The translations under genes and the position numbers were made by a program. Below the pieces are notes generated by a model. It saw only the letters and a list, made by a program, of their open reading frames with translations. It ran no database searches and had not been told where the DNA came from. Below, one piece after another: positions 50,860 to 57,739 of a DNA stretch of 57,739 nt. The stretch is taken from assembly GCA_029553375.1 (NCBI GenBank), contig JAKPCH010000017.1, positions 1-57,739 of the forward strand. The letters are read 5' to 3'. The number at the start of each line of letters is the position of its first letter. The stretch's first letter is position 1. Source of the DNA: Deltaproteobacteria bacterium. Its GTDB lineage: Bacteria; Desulfobacterota; Syntrophia; Syntrophales; UBA8958.

Positions 50860-52887
50860 GTGCTTGTCCAGGTGGCCCTCGACATCCCTACGGAAAAGAC
50901 CTTCACCTACCTTGTCCCCGTCCCCCTCCGAGACGTCGTCGGCATCGGGAGCCGCGTCGCCGTCCCCTTCGGCGGGCGGTCCCTCGTGGGTTACGTGGTC
51001 TCTCTGGAAGGGGAGGCCGACGTCTCGTCGGTGAAGGAGATCGAGGGGACGATCGGCGAGGGTCCCGTCTTCTGTGCCGCCGATCTCCCCTTCTACACCT
51101 GGGTTGCCGATTACTACCTCCACCCCCTCGGGAAGGTCCTCGCGGAGATCCTGCCCTTCCGGGGCCGGGAAGGGTCGAGGAGAATCAAGGCCGAGGGGGA
51201 AGGGAAGACACCCGGTGACGGGGGCAGGGTCTCGGAGGCCGTCGGTGTCCGCCACCTCCTCAACGCCGACCAGCGGCGGGTCCTGGACGAGATCAGGCGG
51301 GCCGTCGACGGGGGATCCTTCCAGTCCTGCCTCCTCCACGGAGTCACGGGCAGCGGTAAGACGGAGATCTACCTCCGTCTCATCGCCCACGTCATGAAGG
51401 AAAACGGCGGCGTCCTGTACTTGGTCCCCGAGATCGGCCTGACGGGCCAGCTCATCTCCCGCCTCCGGGAACGCTTCCCCTCCGAGCCCCTGGCGATCCT
51501 CCACAGCGGCCTCACGACGGCCAAGCGCCGGGAGGCGTGGTTATCCCTCCTCAGGGGCGGGGTCCGCCTGGCCGTGGGGGCCCGTTCCGCCGTCTTCGCC
51601 CCCGTGGGTAATCTGCGTCTCATCATCGTGGACGAGGAGCACGACGAGTCGTACAAGCAGGACGAGCGGATGCGCTACAACGCACGCGACCTGGCCCTCG
51701 TCAGGGGCCGCATGACGGGGGCGACGGTCGTCCTCGGCTCGGCGACCCCCTCCGTCCAGACCTACTACCACGCCCTCCTGGGGAGGCATCGTCTCCTGGT
51801 GATGCCGCGGAGGGTGGAGGAGCGGCCCCTCCCGAAGGTGGACATCGTGGACCTGAGGTTGGAGCGGGGTGAAAAGGACGAGGAGTCCCTCATCCTGTCC
51901 CGATACCTCCGGACCGCCATGAGGGAGACCCTCAACAGGGGGAAGCAGGTCCTCCTCCTCCTGAACCGCCGGGGCTTCCATACCCTGCGCCTCTGCCGGG
52001 AGTGCGGCGGGGTCGTGAGGTGCCGCAACTGTTCCGTAAGCCTCATCTACCACGCCGCCGAGGGGGTCTTGAGATGCCATTACTGCGATTACTCCGTCAG
52101 GGCCGAGGCCGTGTGCCCGGCCTGCGGCGGGGGACCAATCGTCAGTTACGGCTTCGGCACGGAACGCCTCGCCGAGGCCGTTTCCCGCTTTTTCCCCGGC
52201 AGCCGCGTCGCCCGCATGGACCGAGACACGACAAAAGGCAGGGGTTCCCACGAGATGATCCTGGGGGCCCTGGGGCGGGGGGAGATCGACATCCTCGTGG
52301 GGACTCAGATGGTCTCCAAGGGCCACGACTATCCGGGCGTGGTCCTGGTGGGCATCGTTTCCGCCGACACGGCCCTCCACCTCCCGGACTTCCGGGCCGC
52401 CGAGAGGACCTTCCAGCTCCTCACCCAGGCCTCCGGCCGGGGGGGGAGAGGGGAGGACCCGGGGCGGGTCATCATCCAGACCTTCAATCCCGGCCACTAC
52501 GCCCTCCAGTGGGCGAAGAACCACGATTACGCAGGTTTTTTCCGTCAGGAGATAGACCTGCGGCGGCAGCTCGGCTACCCGCCCTTCTCGCGCCTCGTCC
52601 AGTTTCTCGTCTCCGGCCCCGGCGAGGAGAAGACGGTCGAGGCGGCCCTCCTCCTGGCCGCGGAGGGGAAAAGGCTGATGGGCACCCTAGGCCTGCGGGA
52701 AAACGTGGAGATCGTCGGGCCCGCCGAGGCCCCCATAGCGAGGCTGCGGGGCCGCTACCGCCGCCACCTCCTCCTCAAGGGACGCGACAGCCGTGACCTC
52801 CATCTCCTGGCGGCGGAGATGGGCCGTCTGCGCCTCCCCCGGGCCGTGGAGCTCCGGGTGGATATCGACCCCATGAATTTCCTGTGA
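50860..52887 (+). CDS. priA: Primosomal protein N' (replication restart helicase)
   Basis: A 675-residue PriA. The N-terminal 3' DNA-binding domain has TYLVPVPLRDVVGIGSRVAVPFG; motif I is GVTGSGKTE (161-169); DEEHDESYKQ is motif II; zinc sites run CRECGGVVRCRNC and CHYC...CPACGGG; DFRAAERTFQLLTQASGRGGRG is motif VI. It reloads the replisome at stalled forks. GTG start at 50860 is preceded by GGAGG at eight bases. About 55 residues shorter than E. coli PriA. Confidence 0.96.
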   Translation: MLVQVALDIPTEKTFTYLVPVPLRDVVGIGSRVAVPFGGRSLVGYVVSLEGEADVSSVKEIEGTIGEGPVFCAADLPFYTWVADYYLHPLGKVLAEILPFRGREGSRRIKAEGEGKTPGDGGRVSEAVGVRHLLNADQRRVLDEIRRAVDGGSFQSCLLHGVTGSGKTEIYLRLIAHVMKENGGVLYLVPEIGLTGQLISRLRERFPSEPLAILHSGLTTAKRREAWLSLLRGGVRLAVGARSAVFAPVGNLRLIIVDEEHDESYKQDERMRYNARDLALVRGRMTGATVVLGSATPSVQTYYHALLGRHRLLVMPRRVEERPLPKVDIVDLRLERGEKDEESLILSRYLRTAMRETLNRGKQVLLLLNRRGFHTLRLCRECGGVVRCRNCSVSLIYHAAEGVLRCHYCDYSVRAEAVCPACGGGPIVSYGFGTERLAEAVSRFFPGSRVARMDRDTTKGRGSHEMILGALGRGEIDILVGTQMVSKGHDYPGVVLVGIVSADTALHLPDFRAAERTFQLLTQASGRGGRGEDPGRVIIQTFNPGHYALQWAKNHDYAGFFRQEIDLRRQLGYPPFSRLVQFLVSGPGEEKTVEAALLLAAEGKRLMGTLGLRENVEIVGPAEAPIARLRGRYRRHLLLKGRDSRDLHLLAAEMGRLRLPRAVELRVDIDPMNFL

Positions 52888-52891
52888 CGTT

Positions 52892-53389
52892 TTACAGGTC
52901 GTAGAGGGTTTCGTCGACCTTGGGGGGTTCCCTGCGGCCCCGGCCCTTCGTCTTGGGAGGTGAGAAGAGGAACGGCTCCTCCGCCTCGAGGAGGTCTCCC
53001 ATCTCCTCCTCGATCCGTTCCGGGTCCTCTCCCCGCTCCATGCGGCGGAGGGCCTCCTCCATGGCCGGTCCCAGGTGGATCCCCGTCGCCTCGGAGAGCT
53101 TGCGCATGAGGTCGGCGGCCTGGCGCGGATCGTCTTCGTTGATCCGTTCCGCCTCCCCCGCCAGGAGGCTCATGGCCTTTTCCATCCGGGCCTCGTCGAT
53201 GGGGGGCAGGTCATCGGCCTCCCCTTCCCCTTCCCGGCCCCGGGAGATCTTGGCGAAGACGGACATCTGCCTCTTGAGCCTCACCCGGCCGCACCTGGGA
53301 CAGTTCGGGATCTTTTCCGTGTTGACCGTCTTGGAGAAGAAATTATAGACGGTGTTGCATTTGTGGCAGTAGAACTCGTAGATCGGCAT
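52892..53389 (-). CDS. FmdB-type zinc ribbon protein
   Basis: A 165-residue protein beginning with the FmdB zinc ribbon MPIYEFYCHKCNTVYNFF and then CPRCG, followed by a charged, Glu/Arg-rich helical body. FmdB-like regulators are found across anaerobes; no target is known. The body has alternating ERIEEEMGDLLEAEEP-type acidic helices, perhaps a coiled coil. The start is set by the ribbon; earlier codons in frame lack family sequence. It converges with priA, leaving 4 bp. Confidence 0.8.
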   Translation of the reverse strand: MPIYEFYCHKCNTVYNFFSKTVNTEKIPNCPRCGRVRLKRQMSVFAKISRGREGEGEADDLPPIDEARMEKAMSLLAGEAERINEDDPRQAADLMRKLSEATGIHLGPAMEEALRRMERGEDPERIEEEMGDLLEAEEPFLFSPPKTKGRGRREPPKVDETLYDL

Positions 53390-53497
53390 CGTTCGACCCC
53401 GGATTTTTTCCCTTAAAAATAGTGACGATCGCGAAAAAATCAAGTCCCCGTCGCCGGCCCGGGGCGGCGAAACGACGTCACGACTCGGAATCCCTGC

Positions 53498-54025
53498 TCA
53501 GAAGCCGTCCGTGAGGACCGCGCCCAGGGGGGGCAGGCGGTCGTCCATGACCGCCAGGACCTCCGCGACGGTCTCGGCCCTTACGCAGGCGCCGGGCGGG
53601 GCGAATTCCGGGGGATCCCGGCGGAGGGTGACGACGGGCGTCCCGGCCTTGAGGGCCAGGGCGAGTTCCGAGAGGGTCCCCGCGCCCCCGGGCAGGATCA
53701 CGATGAGATGGGGGGTCTTGGCGTTGATCACGTTCCGGGCGTCGGAGAGGCCCGTGTAGATGGGGATGTCCACGTACTCGTTGGGATATCCGTCCAGGGG
53801 CCACAGGCGGTCGTTGGGCAGGACGGCGATCACCAAACCGCCGGCCCGCCAGGCCCCCTCGGAGGCCGCCCTCATGATCCCCGGTCCCCCGCCCGTGAGG
53901 AGGACATGGCCGCGCCTGGCGATACCATCCCCGAGAAGGAAGGCCTCCTCGAGGAGGGGCGCCGGGGCGTCGGCGCCCCCCATCACCCCGACGATGTAGG
54001 GCCTTCTCCTGATGGTGATGGACAT
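53498..54025 (-). CDS. LOG-family (TIGR00725-like) nucleotide-binding protein
   Basis: A 175-residue Rossmann protein of the LOG/lysine decarboxylase-like group. VLLTGGGPGIMRAASEGA and VILPGGAGTLSEL are the PGGxGTxxE-type signatures. Relatives release cytokinin-type bases from nucleotides; TIGR00725 members bind nucleotides but are less well defined. MSITIRRRPY at 54023-54025 is the chosen start. It is divergent from dacB. Confidence 0.88.
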   Translation of the reverse strand: MSITIRRRPYIVGVMGGADAPAPLLEEAFLLGDGIARRGHVLLTGGGPGIMRAASEGAWRAGGLVIAVLPNDRLWPLDGYPNEYVDIPIYTGLSDARNVINAKTPHLIVILPGGAGTLSELALALKAGTPVVTLRRDPPEFAPPGACVRAETVAEVLAVMDDRLPPLGAVLTDGF

Positions 54026-54096
54026 GGCAAGACTTATAGGATAAGGGGGCTTAAGGGTCAAGGGGGGTCTGTGTCCGCCGTGTTCGAGGCCGAGGG

Positions 54097-55617
54097 ATGA
54101 TGGGGAAGATGAGGGGCTTCGGGGGAGCTGTGTTATGCCTGTTGATCCTCTCCTGCCTCCTCTCCCTCCCGGCGGCGGCACAGGACCCCGGGGGGCTCCC
54201 GGCGGGGGTGAGAAGGGTCCTCGAAGACCCCCTCTACCGTCACGCCCGCTGGGGTTTTGTCTTCAAGGACCTGGCGACGGGTAAGGTCCTCCACGCCCTG
54301 AACGAGGGCACCTTTTTCCGCCCCGCGTCGGTGGCGAAGCTCTTCGGGGCCGCCGCGGCCCTGGACCGTCTCGGGTCGGCCTTCCGCGTCGTCACGACGG
54401 TGTACCGCCGCGGCGAGGTCGATGCCGCAGGCCGCCTCCAGGGAGATCTCATCCTCGTCGGCGGCGGCGATCCCTTCTTGGGTCACGGCCGGGCCTCGTC
54501 CCTCGAGGACCTGGCCCGACAGGTCCGGGCGGCGGGGATAAGAAAGGTCCTCGGGGACGTCCTGGTGGACGACCGGGCCTTTTCGGCCTACGAGGCCTTC
54601 AGCGTCTCGGACCCGGGACGCCTCCTCTACCGGGTTTCCCCCGCCATGGTCCTGGACAACCTCGTCGAGGTGACGATCAAACCGACGAGAGAGGGCGAAG
54701 GGGCCGCAATGACCTGGTATCCCCATACGTCCTACCTCCGTCCCGGCGCCCCTTGCCGGACCGTCGCCTCGGGACCCGTGAGGCTGTCCGTCTCCATCGA
54801 TCACGAGGGCCGCATCAACGGCCAGGGCGGGATCCCCAGGGGTGGAGAGCCCCTGTTCATGCGCGTCCCCGTCTCCGACGGTTCTTCCTTCGTCCGCTCC
54901 CTCTTCATGGACGCCCTCAGGCGTCAGGGCGTGACTCCGCCATCGCGGGCGGGGCGTCTCAACAGGCCCCGCCTCCTGCCGCCGGTCAACGAGTACCGCC
55001 GCCTAACGGCCGTGGCCGTCCGTCCCTCACCGCCCCTGGGGGAATGGGTCCGGCGGATCCTCAAGGACAGCCACAACCCCGGGGCGGATCTCCTGCCCCT
55101 CGTCATGGCCGTTTCGGCGGGGAAGGGGAGCTTTCCCGAGGGGATGGCCCTCGTCAAGGAGACGGTGAACAGGGCCGGCATGGATCCCCGATGCGTCTCC
55201 CTGGGGGACGTCTCCGGCCTGTCCACGGCGGATCTCGTGACGCCCCTCTGCGTTGTCTCCCTCCTGGAGTTCATGAAGGGCCATAGGGAATACGGGGTCT
55301 TTCGGGATTCCCTGCCCGTTTTGGGCGAAGACGGCACCCTCAGGGGCCGGGGAGAGAACTCGCCGGCCCGGGGGAAGGTCTCGGCCAAGACGGGGACCGT
55401 CGGCCTCTTCGACCTCCTCAACGACAGCGGCATCGTCCACGTCAAGGGTCTGGCCGGCTACCTGACGACCGCCGCGGGGCGGGAGACGGCCTTCGCCCTC
55501 TTCGTCAACGACGTCCACGTCACCGACGCCCCGGACCGGCCGGGGATGAGGAGACTCATGGACAAGGTCCTGGACGACCTCGTCGGGATCGTCACGGCCG
55601 TCTATCTCGCCGATTGA
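54097..55617 (+). CDS. dacB: D-alanyl-D-alanine carboxypeptidase/endopeptidase (PBP4, DacB)
   Basis: A 506-residue class C penicillin-binding protein exported by a Sec signal peptide (cut near residue 28). S78 in ASVAKLF is the active serine (SxxK), KDSHNPGADLL holds the SxN motif and SAKTGTVGLF the KTG motif. It trims peptidoglycan cross-links in the periplasm. The family-typical insert lies between SxxK and SxN. ATG at 54097, or at 54100. Confidence 0.93.
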   Translation: MMGKMRGFGGAVLCLLILSCLLSLPAAAQDPGGLPAGVRRVLEDPLYRHARWGFVFKDLATGKVLHALNEGTFFRPASVAKLFGAAAALDRLGSAFRVVTTVYRRGEVDAAGRLQGDLILVGGGDPFLGHGRASSLEDLARQVRAAGIRKVLGDVLVDDRAFSAYEAFSVSDPGRLLYRVSPAMVLDNLVEVTIKPTREGEGAAMTWYPHTSYLRPGAPCRTVASGPVRLSVSIDHEGRINGQGGIPRGGEPLFMRVPVSDGSSFVRSLFMDALRRQGVTPPSRAGRLNRPRLLPPVNEYRRLTAVAVRPSPPLGEWVRRILKDSHNPGADLLPLVMAVSAGKGSFPEGMALVKETVNRAGMDPRCVSLGDVSGLSTADLVTPLCVVSLLEFMKGHREYGVFRDSLPVLGEDGTLRGRGENSPARGKVSAKTGTVGLFDLLNDSGIVHVKGLAGYLTTAAGRETAFALFVNDVHVTDAPDRPGMRRLMDKVLDDLVGIVTAVYLAD

Positions 55618-55679
55618 CAAGGCGCCGTTCTTTACTTAAAGAAATATGAGGGTTTGTCATGACCCCTCGGGAGGTGGAC

Positions 55680-56096
55680 ATGAAGAAGGCCGTTTCCTGC
55701 CATATCGTCCCCGCCATCGGCCCCTATTCGTCGGCGGTCAAGGCGGGGCCTTTCATTTTTTGTTCCGGCCAGATCCCCCTGGTCCCCGACACGGGCGAGG
55801 TCATCACCGCCGACGTCCGCCGGGCGACGGAGCAGGCCATGAGGAACCTGGAGGCCGTCCTGGCGGCGGCGGGAGCCACCTTGGCCGATGTCGTCAAGAC
55901 GACGATCTATCTGGTGGACATGGGGGATTTTCCGGCGGTGAACGAGGTCTACGGCCGTTTCTTCACCGCCGAGCCCCCGGCCCGGGCCACGGTCCAGGTG
56001 GCCCGTCTGCCGCGGGAGGCGCCCATAGAGATCGAGGCCGTCGCCTTTCGTCCCCCCGCCTTTCTCGAGGAGACGGACGACCTCGACGGTCCGTGA
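55680..56096 (+). CDS. RidA (YjgF) family enamine/imine deaminase
   Basis: A 138-residue trimeric RidA-type protein: IGPYSSAVKAGPFIFCSGQIP, then AAGATLADVVKTTIYLVDMGDF and a second half ending PREAPIEIEAVAF. The arginine equivalent to R105 lies in ARATVQVARLP. It removes reactive enamines from PLP enzymes. The ATG at 55680 is preceded by GGGAGG; the ATG at 55659 is in frame but lacks that site. About 20 extra C-terminal residues. Confidence 0.92.
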   Translation: MKKAVSCHIVPAIGPYSSAVKAGPFIFCSGQIPLVPDTGEVITADVRRATEQAMRNLEAVLAAAGATLADVVKTTIYLVDMGDFPAVNEVYGRFFTAEPPARATVQVARLPREAPIEIEAVAFRPPAFLEETDDLDGP

Positions 56097-56445
56097 GGGG
56101 AGATGTTCTTGTCTCTGCCGGACCGCCGCCGTGGTGTTTTTTCCCCTCGGACCCGTCGCCGGAGCGAGGTCCGCAAAGCCCCTTCTGGTAATGCTTGACG
56201 TCCCCGACGAGCCGGGAAGGCCCGTCCCCACAGGAAATTTTTTGTCGTCGCCGATTACTTAATGATGTCATACAGATAACCTGTATAGGAGCTCCGATAC
56301 TCCCCTCGGGACGGGTCGGGAACGAAGGCCGAAATGGTATTGCCGAGAAAGGGTCGCGGACCTTGGCGTTTCCGGGGAGGTTCACTTTATGCTCCCGCGC
56401 CCGGGGCTACGGCCGTTTCTCCCCGGTGCCGGTCGGTTCTCGCCC
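56097..56445. other. 349-bp convergent gene-free stretch
   Basis: Between ridA (plus) and menA (minus), with no supported gene. It includes an inverted repeat ATACAG-ATAAC-CTGTAT at 56270-56286 inside an AT-richer patch, the kind of spacing used by dimeric repressors, though no start codon is nearby. No clear intrinsic terminator is seen. Confidence 0.5.
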
Positions 56446-57345
56446 TTATTTCGAGACGACGAGGCCCGCCGAGAGGAGGACCCCGAAGAGCAGGGAGAGG
56501 AGGGCCGTGGAGGACAGGGCCTTGTTGAGTTCGGCCCCCCGACTGTGAAGGACCTTGTTGGTTGTCCTCAGGGCGAAGGGGAGGGACAGGAAGGGGAGGA
56601 GCAGGGCGGGGTTTTTGTCGTCCATGACCCAGAGGACGGCCGCCAGGACGTAGGAGGCGGCCACGAGAGCGACGAACTCGCCGCGGGTGCCCTTCTCCCC
56701 GACGATGACCGCCAGGGTCCTCTTGCCCACTTTGGCGTCCGTGGGGATGTCCCGGAGGTTGTTCACGACGATGATGGCCGTGATGAGGAGTCCCACGGGG
56801 ACGGACGCCGTGATGGCAAGGGGCGTCAGGGTCAGGCTCTGGACGTAGTAGGTCCCCGAGACGGCCACGAGGCCGAAGAAGATGAAGACGAACAGGTCGC
56901 CGAGGCCGTGGGAGGCCAGGGGGTAGGGACCGCCGCTGTAGGCGAGGGCCGCCAGGATGGAGGCTGCGCCGACGGCGAGAATGGGCCACCCGCCCACCCA
57001 AACCAGGTAAAGACCGATCGTAGCCGCCGCGAAGAGATCGAGGATCATGGCGTTTCTCACCGTCTCGGGGGCGATGATCCCGCCTGCGGTGACGCGCACG
57101 GGTCCGAGGCGGTCGGGGGTGTCGTAACCCCGCTTGAAGTCGAAATAGTCGTTGGCCAGGTTCACCCCGATCTGGAGCAGAAGGCTCCCCAGAAGGGCCG
57201 CCGCCGCGGGCAGGAGGCGGAACCCGCCGTCACGGTAGGCCGCCGCTGTGCCCACCAGGACCGGCGTCACGGACGCCGGCAAAGTCCTGGGCCGGATGGC
57301 CATAAGCCACCTCTGCCGCCGCGTCATGTTCGCGTAATCCCTCAT
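56446..57345 (-). CDS. menA: 1,4-Dihydroxy-2-naphthoate polyprenyltransferase
   Basis: A 299-residue UbiA-superfamily membrane enzyme attaching a polyprenyl chain to DHNA in menaquinone synthesis. It has about nine helices, the first aspartate motif NDYFDFKRGYD and the second NNLRDIPTDAK, with RVTAGGIIAPETVRN between them as in MenA. Unlike the UbiA half of the IspH fusion, both aspartate motifs are intact. The frame opens at a TTG at 57366, but ATG at 57343-57345 fits the family length. No other men genes are in the window. Confidence 0.92.
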   Translation of the reverse strand: MRDYANMTRRQRWLMAIRPRTLPASVTPVLVGTAAAYRDGGFRLLPAAAALLGSLLLQIGVNLANDYFDFKRGYDTPDRLGPVRVTAGGIIAPETVRNAMILDLFAAATIGLYLVWVGGWPILAVGAASILAALAYSGGPYPLASHGLGDLFVFIFFGLVAVSGTYYVQSLTLTPLAITASVPVGLLITAIIVVNNLRDIPTDAKVGKRTLAVIVGEKGTRGEFVALVAASYVLAAVLWVMDDKNPALLLPFLSLPFALRTTNKVLHSRGAELNKALSSTALLSLLFGVLLSAGLVVSK

Positions 57346-57739
57346 GATGATCTTTAACAGTTGCAAAAAATATATTCAACGATATTGTGCACATAGGTGT
57401 CATAAAAAAGTTCTTGGCACTACACAGGCGGCCCGGTCCGGGACGGCAGGCGCGGCAGTAGCCCCCGTTCCCCCCATAACGCCCGCCGGGGCGGAAGCCT
57501 CCGGATCCGCGCCGGAACAGACGGCGCCCGGGAGGGTTGTCGGCCCGGGAACCGCCGCCGGCCCCGCAGCGGCGCCGACCGCGGACGGCGGCATTGATAT
57601 TGATATTGATTGATAAGAACTTGCTTTTCGTTGTCGGCAGGATAGGAGACACGGACTTGTATGTCAAGAAAATCTTGACCACAAGATGTGGGTTGTTGCG
57701 CAGATGACCGCGTTGAAGGCACATTCCGACATCTATCCT
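57346..57739. other. 394-bp right-edge region with repeats and palindrome, no sure gene
   Basis: An AT-rich 60 bp is followed by a very GC-rich, alanine/proline-coding-like 150 bp that is open in more than one frame but has no start signal or family. Then come an ATTGAT-type tandem repeat (57593-57615) and a perfect 7-bp inverted repeat GTCAAGA-AAA-TCTTGAC (57663-57679). A frame from ATG 57686 (or 57704) runs off the edge and could be the start of a gene controlled by that palindrome. Confidence 0.4.
57663..57679. promoter_or_regulatory. Perfect 17-bp palindrome, operator-like
   Basis: GTCAAGA (57663-57669), AAA, TCTTGAC (57673-57679), ending 6 bp before a possible start codon at 57686. No known operator consensus is matched with confidence. 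Confidence 0.4.

Noticed and set aside
57344-57613. 89-residue frame ending IDIDID
   Set aside because: The sequence is alanine/proline low complexity, no Shine-Dalgarno, and both strands are open; I treat it as non-coding.

Overview
The window is a gene-dense, GC-rich bacterial chromosome segment with 61 supported protein-coding genes and one tRNA-Ala. There are no rRNA genes, no complete insertion sequence and no CRISPR array. Several features suggest an anaerobic bacterium of the Desulfobacterota (former Deltaproteobacteria) type: a HesB/IscA-like selenoprotein read through an in-frame UGA, a two-[4Fe-4S] ferredoxin, a twin PilT operon, a rubrerythrin, MenA, a DUF3568-type lipoprotein and a bacterial deoxyhypusine-synthase-like protein. 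This assignment is inference from gene content; there is no rRNA to confirm it.

Layout. (1) 1-1172: a less GC-rich segment bracketed by two identical 31-bp direct repeats; it holds one orphan membrane-anchored protein, and the second repeat supplies the C-terminus of the next gene. (2) 1148-4710: a HAD-like/TsaC (Sua5) fusion, an AI-2E-family transporter and a DUF2156 protein. (3) 17097-4714, minus strand: a long tightly packed run xseA-xseB-ispA-dxs-tlyA-ispH::ubiA-lipoprotein-nfu-ferredoxin-tmk-holB-ricT-metG. It combines isoprenoid precursor synthesis, Fe-S supply and DNA metabolism; IspH and a UbiA-type prenyltransferase are one polypeptide. (4) 17220-21405: a DHS-like enzyme with a hairpin in its leader, tRNA-Ala(CGC), and a pilT-pilT2-pseudoreceiver operon. 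(5) 21429-28408: a TPR protein, the selenoprotein, and an ATGA-coupled set mrfA-mrfB-ABC-F that points to DNA excision repair. (6) 32204-28477, minus: enoyl-CoA hydratase, Na/Pi cotransporter, rubrerythrin, methyltransferase. (7) 32332-38780: rhomboid protease and lipoprotein (+), then a minus operon of nitronate monooxygenase, a 51-aa protein, TatD, a tandem GGCT protein, thiamine pyrophosphokinase, a small membrane protein and a CCA-adding-type nucleotidyltransferase. (8) 39078-42937: acyl-CoA ligase, GDPD, VTT-domain protein, and a tiny exported Lys/Ala/Glu peptide with a near-perfect Shine-Dalgarno and a sigma-54-like promoter. (9) 46812-43018, minus: cold-shock protein with a structured leader containing a terminator, a small basic protein, a DUF374 acyltransferase, a TIM-barrel sugar isomerase and DppBC permeases. 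(10) 47157-57345: rsfS-comF-rfaE2-FGGY kinase, DksA-like protein, PriA, FmdB-type zinc ribbon, LOG-family protein, DacB, RidA and MenA.

Most of the genes are housekeeping. The less ordinary material is the set of fusions (IspH-UbiA, HAD-TsaC, GGCT-GGCT), the recoded selenoprotein, the repeat-derived protein tail, the csp leader and several small proteins. I did not find a clear new multi-gene system; the best leads are listed as findings.
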